NCBI GenBank assembly: GCA_030754035.1
Contig: JASMBC010000010.1
Location: forward strand, 1-34,553
Source: Arenicellales bacterium
GTDB lineage: Bacteria > Pseudomonadota > Gammaproteobacteria > Arenicellales > UBA868
Direction of reading: 5' to 3'
Length of the DNA stretch: 34,553 nt
Shown one piece after another: positions 8,361 through 17,940 of this stretch (its first letter is position 1; every line of letters starts with the position of its first letter). The notes under the pieces are model-generated. The model saw only the letters and a program-made list of their open reading frames with translations. It ran no database searches and was not told the origin of the DNA. Both the position numbers and the translations under genes were made by a program.

Positions 8361-9695
8361 TCAACGACGACTGCGGGCGCCCCGCACGTATGGATTGCTA
8401 CCCTTTTTCAGTTCAAATCGGACCTTGGTTCCTACTAATTTGAATTCACGTGAAAAACTATTGGCCAGGTAACGGATGTAACTGGCAGGCAACTTCTCCA
8501 GCAGGTTGCCGTGCAGCACGACCGTTGGCGGGTTGCGCCCGCCCTGGTGTGCATACTTGGGTTTAACCTGCCGATTGTTGTGTAGTGGCGGCGAATGACG
8601 CTCCAAGGCTCTCGCTAAAGCCGCATTCAACGCTGCAGTGGGTAATTCTCGCATCGCTGACTCCAGCGCCCGCTCGGTCGCGTCAAGCACTTCCCCCACT
8701 CCCGAGCCATGCAGTGCCGAAACGAACACAGTCTCGTGCACTGGCAGGAAATCCAACTTCCGCGCAAGCTCACGTCGCACCCTGTTCCTATCCCGCCGCT
8801 CCAGCCCATCCCATTTATTAACGGCTACCACAATGGAGCGGCCGCTGTCCAAGATCAGTCCCGCAATCGTCGCATCCTGGTCGGTCAGCCCATCTTGGGC
8901 GTCCAGTAATAGTACCGCCGCATGGCTGCCTTCAAGCGCTTGCAGTGTTTTGACGATCGAAAACTTTTCGATAGTGCCCTTTACTCGGGATCGGCGACGT
9001 ACCCCGGCCGTGTCTATCAACTGTAGTCGATGGCCAGCACGATCAAGTTGCACTTCAACACTGTCGCGCGTGGTGCCTGGCAGGTCGGCTACGATCAAAC
9101 GTGGCTCACCAAGCAGGGCATTAACCAAGGTTGACTTACCAACATTGGGCCGACCCACAACTGCTACCCGCTGCTGTGTCGGAGCAGCTCTCATGGGAAC
9201 GGCTGGCGGCAACACTTGCAGTACCCGGACAAGCAAGGATTCCACCCCCTGGCCGGTGCGCGCAGATATAGCGGCCGGCTCACTCAGCGCCAATTCGTGA
9301 AATTCCCCCACAACCGTGTGCTGGTCCAGTCCTTCAGCCTTATTGACAGCGACGAAAACCGGCGCTCTACCCCGGCGTAGTCGCTGCCCGATGTCGCTGT
9401 CCTGAAGGCCAAGGCCATCCCTGGCATCAACGATAAAGACTACGGCGTCGGCCTCGTCCAGGGCCAACTCAACCTGCTGGCGGACGAGTGAACTTAAATC
9501 ACTGGCCTCTGCTGACAATCCGCCAGTATCGACCACAAGAAAGCTCTGCTCGGGCCGATGAACTACGCTATAGAGTCGATCCCGCGTTACCCCTGGCTGG
9601 TCATCCACCAGCGCTCGCCGGCTTCGGGTCAAGCGATTGAATAAGGTTGATTTACCCACGTTGGGTCGACCGACTAAGACAATGACGGGTAACAT
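8361..9695 (-). CDS. der: Ribosome assembly GTPase Der (EngA)
   Basis: An essential GTPase with two tandem G domains that acts in late 50S subunit assembly. With the start chosen here (444 residues), P-loops GRPNVGKST occur at 9-17 and again at 181-189, and each is followed by switch and NKxD-type motifs (VNKAEG, VNKWDG). A KH-like domain at the C-terminus carries the NNRQVKPKYAHQ segment. I chose 9695 because MLPVIVLVGRPNVGKS aligns with E. coli Der at its first residue; an upstream ATG at 9734 would add 13 residues and lies 12 bases from the bamB stop. Neither start has a clear Shine-Dalgarno. Last gene of the hisS-yfgM-bamB-der run. Confidence 0.95.
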   Translation of the reverse strand: MLPVIVLVGRPNVGKSTLFNRLTRSRRALVDDQPGVTRDRLYSVVHRPEQSFLVVDTGGLSAEASDLSSLVRQQVELALDEADAVVFIVDARDGLGLQDSDIGQRLRRGRAPVFVAVNKAEGLDQHTVVGEFHELALSEPAAISARTGQGVESLLVRVLQVLPPAVPMRAAPTQQRVAVVGRPNVGKSTLVNALLGEPRLIVADLPGTTRDSVEVQLDRAGHRLQLIDTAGVRRRSRVKGTIEKFSIVKTLQALEGSHAAVLLLDAQDGLTDQDATIAGLILDSGRSIVVAVNKWDGLERRDRNRVRRELARKLDFLPVHETVFVSALHGSGVGEVLDATERALESAMRELPTAALNAALARALERHSPPLHNNRQVKPKYAHQGGRNPPTVVLHGNLLEKLPASYIRYLANSFSREFKLVGTKVRFELKKGSNPYVRGARSRR

Positions 9696-9746
9696 GGCAA
9701 GATTAGGTGGTGGCCAGCGCATCACCGGCCACATATTGGCAAACGC

Positions 9747-10907
9747 TCAGTCTGCCGGAATCCAGGAGGTCAGAGTACCGTTTTCGGACAGGGTCAAGAA
9801 TGCATCCCCGCTGCTGGCCAGTACCGCGAGCACGGCGCCACCCGGCGCGCGAGTCCTGCTTGTCACTTTGCCGGCGACAGTATCCAGCAGGTACACGAAG
9901 CCTTGGTAGTCGCCCACTACCGCCCGTTCAGCACCCTCCAGGCCCAATGGCCCGGTCACCCCCCGCCCGCGAAGGGCGGTCTGTGTCCACAAGGTGGCAC
10001 CACTGCTTTGGTCGATCCCAATGATCGTGCCGTCATCGGCCGTAACCAGTAGCACACGAGCGCGCGAACCCATGGGTTTCAGAGTGGAAATATCCGAGCG
10101 CCAGAGCATACTCTGGTTGTCCAACGACAAGGCACTGATCCGGCCTTGGTAAGCTGCCACAAACAACAGGTTGCCTACCCGGTACGGATCCGCATCAATA
10201 TCGGTGAGTCTTGTTATCTCGTTGCTGCCACGCGGGCGGGCGATGAGCACATTCCACAACTCTTGACCGCTGTGGACGTCGATGCCTGCCAGCCGACCGT
10301 TGGCGAATCCGACCACCAGCACACCTTCAACTATCGCCGGGGTGGACAAGCCCCGAACGCTAAGTGATGGCACTGCACGGCGCACCCGCCAGCCGACGAC
10401 CCCGGTTTGCGCATTAAGTCCGATGACCTGGCCATCGCCGCTGCGCACCAATACCTTGCCCTCGGTAACGACCGGCCGTGCTAACACCTCACTGCCAATG
10501 GCGGTCCGCCAAAGTACAGCACCGTTATCTCGACCAAGGGCGACCACCGTGCCTTCACCGGTAGCGACTACCAGTATGCTGTTATCGCCACCAATACCTG
10601 CCGCCAACGGCTCTTCCAAGTCCACCTGCCACAACGGCTTGCCGCTGGCGCTGTCCAGGGCCTGGATTAGGCCGGCGGGCTCAGCAACGAATATCCGGTC
10701 GGCGGCGGCCATGGGCAACAACAAGGTACTGCTGTCAGCGTAACCGGCCCCGGTATCGCGCTTCCAGCGCCGGGTTACCTCGGCCGAGGTACGCAGTTTC
10801 GGCGAGTCGGCGGCTTGGGGTCCCTCGCGGGCAAAGTGCACCGGCCCAGTGCCACACCCGGCCAGCGCCAGCGCAAGTACCAGCAGCGAGGCACAGCCTG
10901 TATTCAT
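9747..10907 (-). CDS. bamB: Outer membrane assembly lipoprotein BamB
   Basis: A lipoprotein of the BAM complex, which inserts beta-barrel proteins into the outer membrane. The 386-residue product has a signal peptide with lipobox LAGC and lipidated C18, then PQQ-type beta-propeller repeats (for example DSASGKPLWQVDLEE, GRDNGAVLWRTAIG, DVHSGQELWNVLI, DQSSGATLWTQT). Its ATG overlaps the yfgM stop as ATGA, indicating translational coupling. Order and length match the family. Confidence 0.94.
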   Translation of the reverse strand: MNTGCASLLVLALALAGCGTGPVHFAREGPQAADSPKLRTSAEVTRRWKRDTGAGYADSSTLLLPMAAADRIFVAEPAGLIQALDSASGKPLWQVDLEEPLAAGIGGDNSILVVATGEGTVVALGRDNGAVLWRTAIGSEVLARPVVTEGKVLVRSGDGQVIGLNAQTGVVGWRVRRAVPSLSVRGLSTPAIVEGVLVVGFANGRLAGIDVHSGQELWNVLIARPRGSNEITRLTDIDADPYRVGNLLFVAAYQGRISALSLDNQSMLWRSDISTLKPMGSRARVLLVTADDGTIIGIDQSSGATLWTQTALRGRGVTGPLGLEGAERAVVGDYQGFVYLLDTVAGKVTSRTRAPGGAVLAVLASSGDAFLTLSENGTLTSWIPAD

Positions 10908-11569
10908 TGCACTCGGGCACTATTGCGGGTCATGTTCCGCTTAGCCGTCAACAGTCTAGTGCTAAGTGAATTACCCGGTAGTTCGGCAAGCGCCCGGTCA
11001 TAGGCCGCCTCCGCTTCGTCCCATCGTTCTTTGGATGCATAACTGTCGCCAAGCAGTTCCTGGTACTGCGAAACGAAAGCACTCGCGGAATCTGCTGCTG
11101 CCAGTTGTTCTATTGCTGCCAGGTCACCGGTCTCCAAGGCGAGCAAACCCAAGCGTAAACGAGCGGTGTGTCGCAACGCCGGATCTTTGGAGTCACCCAC
11201 AATCCGGCGCAAGTAATCCTGTGCCTCACTGGTATTGCCGCGCTCGACAGCAAGCCGCGACAACATCAGTAACGCGATGTCGGCATAACCACTGCTACCA
11301 TGCTTATCCAGCAGTTCAGTCGCGGTCGTCATTGCCGCTGTACTTTGATTCGCTTGTGCCGCACCCATCATTTGCCGGTACAGGGCCGATGCTTCTTCAG
11401 CCTGGTGCTCGCTGTAAACACGCCAACCGTTGATGCCAGCCACAGCCGTAACTCCAATCACGAGCCCGGCGATGATTCCTGTCCCGTTGCGCTTCCACCA
11501 GTGCTTAAGTTTCTCGATATCCTCATCTTCGGCAAAATGTATCTGTGCCGGAATGTCCTTGTCAGCCAT
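10904..11569 (-). CDS. yfgM: YfgM-type membrane-anchored TPR protein
   Basis: YfgM is an inner-membrane protein with a periplasmic TPR domain that in E. coli associates with the Sec translocon and the chaperone PpiD. The 221 residues begin MADKDIPAQIHFAEDED, followed by a cytosolic stretch containing HWWKRNG, a single membrane helix (about 31-49) and TPR-like helices to the end. I prefer the start at 11569, which has AGGA nearby and lies 16 bases past the hisS stop; a start at 11602 would overlap hisS. Its place between hisS and bamB is the usual one. Confidence 0.9.
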   Translation of the reverse strand: MADKDIPAQIHFAEDEDIEKLKHWWKRNGTGIIAGLVIGVTAVAGINGWRVYSEHQAEEASALYRQMMGAAQANQSTAAMTTATELLDKHGSSGYADIALLMLSRLAVERGNTSEAQDYLRRIVGDSKDPALRHTARLRLGLLALETGDLAAIEQLAAADSASAFVSQYQELLGDSYASKERWDEAEAAYDRALAELPGNSLSTRLLTAKRNMTRNSARVQ

Positions 11570-11585
11570 CAGCTTGTTCCTATCC

Positions 11586-12866
11586 TTATTGTTCCATGTC
11601 AAAGTGTTGCTTAAGGTGTGCCAGCAATTCGCCGTCGGCTACGCTTACTTGGGGTGCATTGGTCCGCAGCGGCTTGACGCTGACACACTGTGTGCGCAGT
11701 TCCTCCGTGCCAACAACCAGCGCCACCAGTGCACCGCTGCCGTCGGCCCGGCGCATTTGCTTCTTGAGCCCGCCACCGCCGCAATTAGCTACTACTTTGT
11801 AGCCGGCATCGCGCAATTTTTCACTGTAACCGAAACCGGATGCTATTGCCGCCTGATCAACGATTGCAACCCAAATATCAGGGGGCACAGGCGGTGCCAA
11901 GTGGCCGCCCAGGCGGGTTAGTTCAATGAGTCGTTCCAATCCGCAGGCGAACCCGGCCGCTGGTACCGATCGGCCACCGAGTTGCTCCACCAATCCATCA
12001 TAACGGCCACCAGCACAGATTGCGTTCTGTGCACCCAGTTGATCGGTAGTCCATTCGAAGACGATACCGGTGTAATAATCGAGCCCTCGTACAAGGCGGC
12101 TGTTGACCTGGAATTCGACGCCAGCCGCGCGCAGCAAACCCTGCAGGATTTCGAAACTGCTGCAGTCTTCATCGTCGATAAAATCCAGCAGGTCGGGGGC
12201 GTCGGCCAGAATCTCCTGAGTACGTGCAACCTTGCTGTCGAGAATTCGCAGCGGGTTTTGCTGCAACCGGCGCCGACTATCGGTATCAAGTTCATCTATC
12301 CGAGATGCCAGGTATTCACTGAGCGCGCTGCGAAACCGCCCGCGGGCCTGGGCCGAACCCAGTGTGTTGATCTCAAGCACGATGTCATTCAGCCCAAGTT
12401 GCCGCCATAGGCGGCTGCCGAGGTATAGAATCTCGGCATCGACATCCGGCCCGGGCCAGCCGAGCGCTTCGATACCAAACTGGTGAAACTGGCGATAACG
12501 GCCTTTTTGTGGCCGCTCGTGCCGGAACATCGGCCCCAGATACCACAACCGCTGCGACTGATTGTGCAGCAGTCCGTGTTCGATACCAGCCCGAACGCAA
12601 CTTGCTGTCGCCTCTGGCCGCAACGTCAAGCTATCGCCGTTGTTGTCGTTGAAGGTATACATCTCCTTCTCAACAATGTCAGTCCCCTCACCGATCGATC
12701 GTTGGAAAAGTTCGGTTTGCTCGATAACTGGCGTGCGGATCTCCTGGTAACCGTAATGGCTAACGACTGAGCGGATCGTATCTTCGACCGCCTGCCAGGC
12801 CGGTATGTCAGCCGGTAGCAGATCGTTCATTCCACGAATGGAGCGGATACTGTTGCCCCCGACCAT
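11586..12866 (-). CDS. hisS: Histidyl-tRNA synthetase
   Basis: A class II aminoacyl-tRNA synthetase that charges tRNA-His. The 426 residues are the usual length. Visible are RGMNDLLP near the N-terminus, motif 2 (LWYLGPMFRHERPQKGRYRQFHQ region), the histidine-specific motifs LVRGLDYYTGIVFEW and AICAGGRYDGLVEQLGG, and motif 3 (AAGFACGLERLIEL). The C-terminal anticodon-binding domain follows. It lies only 5 bases after rodZ; in many relatives ispG sits at this point. Confidence 0.97.
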   Translation of the reverse strand: MVGGNSIRSIRGMNDLLPADIPAWQAVEDTIRSVVSHYGYQEIRTPVIEQTELFQRSIGEGTDIVEKEMYTFNDNNGDSLTLRPEATASCVRAGIEHGLLHNQSQRLWYLGPMFRHERPQKGRYRQFHQFGIEALGWPGPDVDAEILYLGSRLWRQLGLNDIVLEINTLGSAQARGRFRSALSEYLASRIDELDTDSRRRLQQNPLRILDSKVARTQEILADAPDLLDFIDDEDCSSFEILQGLLRAAGVEFQVNSRLVRGLDYYTGIVFEWTTDQLGAQNAICAGGRYDGLVEQLGGRSVPAAGFACGLERLIELTRLGGHLAPPVPPDIWVAIVDQAAIASGFGYSEKLRDAGYKVVANCGGGGLKKQMRRADGSGALVALVVGTEELRTQCVSVKPLRTNAPQVSVADGELLAHLKQHFDMEQ

Positions 12867-12871
12867 GGCAA

Positions 12872-14104
12872 TCAGCGCCCGACAATCACTTTCGCGTTGC
12901 GGCCCGACTTGGACGCCGGTATCGCCATTTCCTTACCCCCGTAGATCACCCGCACACCCTGCGGATAACTCAACACCAGGGTAAAGGGCGGCAAGCCGCT
13001 CACCGTCACCACCTTGCCAGACTCAAAGTACTTTCGAACCAGCATCTGATTGTTGTGATCCCGCACCATCACGTGGCTGCTATCTGTTACCCGCAGGGTA
13101 AGCTGGCGCACACCGCTAGCCGCCGGTCGTGCCGACGGCGCCGTAGCCGCTGTCATCTGCACGGCAAACCGAGTTTCAACGAAACGGTTGGCCACCGTGG
13201 GATTAAGGCTTGAGCTGGTCTGCGTCGTTGCCAATGAGGTCGCCTTCTTTTTTGCCACTTTATTAGTTGATTTTGGTGCAGGTGTTTTCTTCTTTACTAC
13301 CTTTTTGGTTGGCTCAGGCGTTTTCTTCTTTACGGCTTTTTTCGCTGGCTCAGGCGTTTTCTTCTTGACGGCTTTTTTACTTGGCTCAGGCGTAGATGCG
13401 GTCTTGGTCGTCGCTTGAGGCGCCACAGCCAACTGCGCTTGCTCGGCTTGCACTTTTTTCACTGGCTCAACCGCAGGTATAACAGTCCCGTCAGTGGCTC
13501 CGCTGGCTGCCTCGTTACCGCCACTGGCCGCACCGCCCGCGCTTGCGTCCCCGGTACTGTCGGCGGAGGTATCACCGGCTGCTGGCACTTTGCTGGTAAT
13601 AGTTGGTTGCGTACCTGCCTGTTTATCAAGGGCCAATGGTTCCTTGTTTAATTCCACCGCGGCCTGGCTGCGGGTGGCGCTGGCCAAATTTGTCCTTTCA
13701 ACGTCGGTTGAGCGGTTGACGTAGGCGGCGTAAAGCCCGGCCAACACCAGCCCCAGAACCACCGCGGTAACCACCCAACGAGAATGGATGGCAATTGGCT
13801 CCCGCCGCTTGTGTGCCGCTTCGGTCATGGTGCCCGGCCCATCTTTCCGTGGCGGCATCTGCTGTTCATGCCGGGCGATCGCATCTTCTATGTTGATACC
13901 GACTAATCGCGCATAATTGCGTAGGTAACCAACAACATAGGTCCACCCGGCCATCTGCTTGTAATCATCTGCCTCCAGCGCCTTTACAACGTGCGGCAAA
14001 AGGTTCAACTCCGCCGCCACGTCCTCGATGTGCCAACCGTACAGTTCCCGGGCACCGCGTAACATCTGCCCTGGCGTAGTGACTACGGGCGTTGTCTCAG
14101 TCAT
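12872..14104 (-). CDS. rodZ: Cytoskeletal cell-shape protein RodZ
   Basis: RodZ links MreB filaments to the elongation machinery and keeps rod shape. The 410 residues show an N-terminal helix-turn-helix of the RodZ type (about 10-80, GQMLRGARELYGWHIEDVA), one membrane helix (about 109-129), a long low-complexity periplasmic linker, and a C-terminal DUF4115 beta domain (about 320-405, TDSSHVMVRDHNNQ and GLPPFTLVLSYP). The linker has three near-exact 12-residue lysine-rich repeats. The start overlaps the pilF stop by one base (TAATG). Confidence 0.93.
   Translation of the reverse strand: MTETTPVVTTPGQMLRGARELYGWHIEDVAAELNLLPHVVKALEADDYKQMAGWTYVVGYLRNYARLVGINIEDAIARHEQQMPPRKDGPGTMTEAAHKRREPIAIHSRWVVTAVVLGLVLAGLYAAYVNRSTDVERTNLASATRSQAAVELNKEPLALDKQAGTQPTITSKVPAAGDTSADSTGDASAGGAASGGNEAASGATDGTVIPAVEPVKKVQAEQAQLAVAPQATTKTASTPEPSKKAVKKKTPEPAKKAVKKKTPEPTKKVVKKKTPAPKSTNKVAKKKATSLATTQTSSSLNPTVANRFVETRFAVQMTAATAPSARPAASGVRQLTLRVTDSSHVMVRDHNNQMLVRKYFESGKVVTVSGLPPFTLVLSYPQGVRVIYGGKEMAIPASKSGRNAKVIVGR
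13281..13388 (-). repeat. Three 36-bp tandem repeats in rodZ
   Basis: The units encode KKAVKKKTPEP-A, KKAVKKKTPEP-T and KKVVKKKTPAP-K in the periplasmic linker of RodZ. The units are nearly identical, with a few base changes, so the copy number could vary by slippage or recombination. The stretch is strongly basic, which might favour contact with peptidoglycan or membrane; that is inference. Confidence 0.85.
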
Positions 14105-14862
14105 TAGCTCCCCCCTCTCAGTACAGCATCGAGTTGCGCTGCTTGTGTGCTACTGGGGTAGCCTTTGCGCAGGCGTGTGGCGTACTGCCCAACCAAGTCG
14201 ACCGCACCGAGTTTCTGTTCGTTACGGGTAGCAAGCAGCAGGCTTTCCGGCGAGGTCAACCCGAGGCCAAAAAATCGCTCCAAAAAGCCTCGTGCCGAAA
14301 GATGGTTGCCGAGCCCATAGCCAACCACTGCTGATTGATACAGAATCGGCCCGCTCTCGGGCTGCGCCGCCAGCGCCCGTCCCAGGTACTCCCGTGCCGA
14401 TTTCAGTTCACCGGTACGGGTCAGACAAACCGCAAGACCATACTGGCTCAGATATGGGCGGGTATTGAACGGGTCTTTGAGCGCCTGTCGAAATTGCGCG
14501 ATACCCTCCCTGGCAGCCCCTTTTTCACACAGGTAACTGCCGAAATCATTTCGGGCCGCCACATTGCCGTGCTCTGCTATCAAGGCTGTCTCGAAATGCG
14601 ATCGAGCCGCATTCGAATCGCCGAGGCGCAGTTGCAACAGAGCCATCGCATGGTTGGCAGTCGAATCGTCTGACGCCAGTGACAGCGCATACTGCAGCGA
14701 CTCAAGTGCGGCGGCCAATCGATCTTGCTCCATATAACCTAGCCCGAGTCGAGTGTGCAGATCGACCCGTTGCGTGAGATCCCAACCGGAAGATTGCTCC
14801 ACCAACGGAGTACAACCGTAAAGTAGAAGTAGCAGATACAGCAAAGGCAGTGGTTGTTTCAT
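14104..14862 (-). CDS. pilF: Type IV pilus biogenesis/stability lipoprotein PilF (PilW)
   Basis: A TPR lipoprotein that in Pseudomonas helps the PilQ secretin assemble in the outer membrane. The 252 residues start with [17 protein letters not shown], a lipoprotein signal with lipidated C17, followed by TPR units (RLGLGYMEQDRLAAALESLQ, AMALLQLRLGDSNAARSHFE, DFGSYLCEKGAAREGIAQFR). I place the start at 14862, where the ATG shares one base with the rlmN stop; a longer frame to 14931 would lose the signal peptide. No other pilus gene is in the window, but this gene normally sits here. Confidence 0.9.
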   Translation of the reverse strand: MKQPLPLLYLLLLLYGCTPLVEQSSGWDLTQRVDLHTRLGLGYMEQDRLAAALESLQYALSLASDDSTANHAMALLQLRLGDSNAARSHFETALIAEHGNVAARNDFGSYLCEKGAAREGIAQFRQALKDPFNTRPYLSQYGLAVCLTRTGELKSAREYLGRALAAQPESGPILYQSAVVGYGLGNHLSARGFLERFFGLGLTSPESLLLATRNEQKLGAVDLVGQYATRLRKGYPSSTQAAQLDAVLRGGS

Positions 14863-15956
14863 CACGCGTTCACGGCGAGCTGCGTCTTGTGTCGCCTGCG
14901 CTGCTTCACTACACCGGCCAGTTGTCCGCAAGCGGCAGCAATATCGCCACCCCGGGTACGGCGGGTGATGGTCATCAATCCCTGAGTCAAGAGTTGATCA
15001 CGGAATCGGTCGATGACTTCCGTGCTGGAACTCCGGTAGCCGATGCCGGGCACCGGATTGAACGGGATGAGGTTAACCTTCGCTGGAAGGCCGCTAAGCA
15101 ACTGGCCGAGTTCCTTGGCCTCGGCGATCGAATCATTCACCCCAGCCAACATGACGTATTCGAATGTTACTTGCCGGCGACTGTCCTTCACCGCGTAACG
15201 CCGGCAAGCGCTTAGCAATTGTTTGATGGGATATTTTCGATTCAACGGCACCAGTTGATCGCGCAACGCATCACGAGCCGCATGCAGTGATACTGCCAGG
15301 CTGATTGGACATTCCTTGGCAAGGCGGTCAATGGCCGGAACTACCCCGGCGGTACTCAAAGTGATGCGCCTGCGCGACAAGCCATACGATAAGTCGTCCA
15401 GCATCAAGTTTATTACCGGCACTACTGCTTCATAGTTGAGCAACGGCTCGCCCATACCCATCAATACAATGTTGGTGATAGCGCGCTCGGTGTACCCGGA
15501 ATCGTGCAACAGATACTGCGCCAGCCAGACCTGGCTGATGATTTCACTGGCTTCGAGGTTACGGCTGTAGCCCTGTCGTGCAGTCGCGCAAAATGAACAA
15601 TTGAGTGCGCAGCCCACCTGAGAAGAAACGCACAATGTCCCGCGATCGTCTTCTGGGATGAACACGGTCTCTATATGATTGCCGTCAGCCAGTTGCAGCA
15701 GCCACTTGCGCGTGCCATCACTCGATAACTGCTCACTCGCGACCCTAGGCATCTCCAGGGTTGCCTCACTCAGAAGACGGGCACGCAAGGCCTTACTCAG
15801 ATTAGTCATCTGCGCGAATTCGGTGATGCCTCGCTGGTACACCCATTGCAAGAACTGCCGGGCATGGAACTCCCTGGCTCCCAAAGAGACGAAGTACCTC
15901 TGCATGGCCTCACGGTCCATGCCCAATAGGTTGGTGCGTTCGAGCGGCATGTCCAA
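14862..15956 (-). CDS. rlmN: 23S rRNA/tRNA C2-adenine methyltransferase RlmN
   Basis: A radical SAM enzyme that methylates A2503 of 23S rRNA and A37 of several tRNAs. The 364 residues contain the cluster motif C116-x3-C120-x2-C123 ([12 protein letters not shown]), GMGEPLLNY, the SAM-binding LSTAG region, and the C-terminal methyl-carrying cysteine C343 (AAACGQLAG). The N-terminal helical domain is present. It starts 3 bases after the ndk stop and overlaps pilF, as in related bacteria. Confidence 0.96.
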   Translation of the reverse strand: MDMPLERTNLLGMDREAMQRYFVSLGAREFHARQFLQWVYQRGITEFAQMTNLSKALRARLLSEATLEMPRVASEQLSSDGTRKWLLQLADGNHIETVFIPEDDRGTLCVSSQVGCALNCSFCATARQGYSRNLEASEIISQVWLAQYLLHDSGYTERAITNIVLMGMGEPLLNYEAVVPVINLMLDDLSYGLSRRRITLSTAGVVPAIDRLAKECPISLAVSLHAARDALRDQLVPLNRKYPIKQLLSACRRYAVKDSRRQVTFEYVMLAGVNDSIAEAKELGQLLSGLPAKVNLIPFNPVPGIGYRSSSTEVIDRFRDQLLTQGLMTITRRTRGGDIAAACGQLAGVVKQRRRHKTQLAVNA

Positions 15957-15959
15957 CGA

Positions 15960-16391
15960 TCAGCTATCCCTCGACAGGATCTCGCCCACATCAAAGAAAA
16001 AGGAGATCTCCGTGTAAGCGGTTTCGGGCGCATCGGACCCGTGCACTGCATTCGATTCTACAGACTCGGCAAAATCGGCGCGGATAGTGCCAGGTGCCGC
16101 GTCGGCCGGGTTGGTGGCACCCATCACCTCACGGTTTCTGGCGATTGCGTTATCACCTTCCAGTACCTGCACCACTACCGGTCCTGAGATCATGTACTCA
16201 ACCAAGTCACTATAAAAAGGTCGCTCCTTGTGCACCACATAAAATTCCTGCGCTTGTTGCCGCGTCAACCGCATCATTCGAGAGGCGACAATTTGTAGGC
16301 CCGCAGTTTCAAGCCGGTCGTAGATCTTGCCTATAAGGTTCTTTGCGACCGCGTCAGGCTTGATGATTGAAAGAGTACGTTCAACGCTCAT
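15960..16391 (-). CDS. ndk: Nucleoside diphosphate kinase
   Basis: It transfers the gamma phosphate between nucleoside triphosphates and diphosphates through a phosphohistidine. The 143-residue product shows [28 protein letters not shown] and the active-site NAVHGSD with H117. I chose 16391 because [12 protein letters not shown] is the conserved beginning and GGAG lies just upstream; a start four codons earlier is possible. First gene of the compact ndk-to-der series, with a 113-base gap before it. Confidence 0.97.
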   Translation of the reverse strand: MSVERTLSIIKPDAVAKNLIGKIYDRLETAGLQIVASRMMRLTRQQAQEFYVVHKERPFYSDLVEYMISGPVVVQVLEGDNAIARNREVMGATNPADAAPGTIRADFAESVESNAVHGSDAPETAYTEISFFFDVGEILSRDS

Positions 16392-16517
16392 GCAATGCTC
16401 CAAGTGGTTAGAAAACAGGCGGCTTGCGGGCGCTTCAGTCCACTACCAAATGCCCGTTGCGGTGATCGAGGCTGATAATTTAGGCTGGCAGCCCGAGCTG
16501 GCCGGCTAACGGAGATT

Positions 16518-17861
16518 TTATTCGCGCCCAAGCGCGCGAGCAACGAGAGTATCACCTTGGCGACCCACTATCTGTGCCGCCTGGAAGCACCCCGCGCCCG
16601 CCGGCGGGGTGCTAAGCCACACCGGCATATAATTGGCGAGACGTCCGTGGTAGGCCGCACTGCCGCCCGGATTAACCTGCTCAACCAGCATTTCGGCCTC
16701 TTGCCAGAGTTGCGAATCCAGCGCCCGAGTACGCAGCTGCTGGCCTGCCTGGCGCAAAACTGCTGCCCGCTCACGACGCACGTTCTTTGGTACTTGCCTG
16801 GAAATCCGCGCGGCCGGTGTTCCCGGTCGGGCCGAGTAGGTAAACACGTGTGGATAGATGATATTTAGATCATCGATCAATCGCAGAGTTTGGGCAAAAT
16901 CTTCAGCCGACTCGGTTGGAAAACCCACCATGATGTCCCCACCCAGGATCAGGCCCGGAATACGCCCGCGGGCTTGTACTACACGTTCGCGCACCAGCGC
17001 CGCATCGTAGCGTCGGCCCATGCGCTTTAAAATCAGGGTACTGCCGCATTGAATTGACAGGTGCAGGTAGGGGCAAAAACGGGGACTGCTCGCCAACACC
17101 TCAAGCAACTGGTCGTCGAGGTGAACCGGGTCAAGCGAGCTCAAACGGATTCGAAAATCCCCCGGCAGATTGGCGATATAGGCCAGCAGCGCGGCCAGAC
17201 TGACTGCCGGCCCGCCCCGTTCCTGGCCGTAACTGCCCAGGTCTATCCCACAAACAACGATCTCGCGGTATCCCTGGGCAATGAACCGTCGCACCTGGCG
17301 TACCACCGCGTCTACCGCAAGCGAGCGGCTTGCTCCCCGAGCCCGGTGGATCACGCAGAAAGTGCAAGATTGGTCACAGCCTTGCTGGACCTGCACCAAT
17401 GCTCTGGTGCGGTCGTGGTAACCGTTGAGTAACTGTATCGGCGCATCGGCCGACTGCTCCATGCACACTGGCGTCGGCCGTCCAGACTGCACCGGAAGAT
17501 CACAGATTAGCCCGGGGATCGACAGCTTTTGCTCATTACCGACCACCAGCGAGACCCCGGGAATATCTGCGCAGGCCTGTGGGTCATTCTGTGCATAGCA
17601 ACCGGTAACCACTACCCGGGCGGCAGGATTGAGTCGTAGCGCCCGTCTTACTGCTTGGCGGGTCTGGCGATCAGCTTCGGCTGTTACGGTACACGAGTTG
17701 ATCACGTAAAGATCGGCACACTCGCGCTCACCTACCCTGGTCCAGTGATCAGCACCTAGGCGCTGGGCAATAATGGCCGATTCGTAAGCATTGACCTTGC
17801 AACCCAGGGTGGTTAGTGCCACCCGCGAACCGTTGGCCAGCGCGCTGCGCTGCGCTTTCAT
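16518..17861 (-). CDS. mtaB: tRNA t6A37 methylthiotransferase, MtaB-like
   Basis: MtaB enzymes convert t6A37 to ms2t6A in tRNAs reading ANN codons. The 447 residues have the MTTase domain with TLGCKVNAYE and cluster cysteines C21, C57 and C88, then the radical SAM motif C162-x3-C166-x2-C169 (CDQSCTFCVIHRARG) and a C-terminal TRAM-like region. GCKVN and the RARG segment point to MtaB rather than MiaB or RimO. I chose ATG 17861; the frame is open to a TTG at 17900. It sits between iscA and ndk, where hscBA, fdx and iscX stand in Pseudomonas-type order. Two Fe-S clusters are needed for its activity. Confidence 0.88.
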   Translation of the reverse strand: MKAQRSALANGSRVALTTLGCKVNAYESAIIAQRLGADHWTRVGERECADLYVINSCTVTAEADRQTRQAVRRALRLNPAARVVVTGCYAQNDPQACADIPGVSLVVGNEQKLSIPGLICDLPVQSGRPTPVCMEQSADAPIQLLNGYHDRTRALVQVQQGCDQSCTFCVIHRARGASRSLAVDAVVRQVRRFIAQGYREIVVCGIDLGSYGQERGGPAVSLAALLAYIANLPGDFRIRLSSLDPVHLDDQLLEVLASSPRFCPYLHLSIQCGSTLILKRMGRRYDAALVRERVVQARGRIPGLILGGDIMVGFPTESAEDFAQTLRLIDDLNIIYPHVFTYSARPGTPAARISRQVPKNVRRERAAVLRQAGQQLRTRALDSQLWQEAEMLVEQVNPGGSAAYHGRLANYMPVWLSTPPAGAGCFQAAQIVGRQGDTLVARALGRE

Positions 17862-17940
17862 CGGACGGCCGTTGGCAGGGTTTGTATGGCTGGAGCGCAA
17901 ATACCGCTGGTCTGACCGATGTTCGGCATCCGCAACTCGT

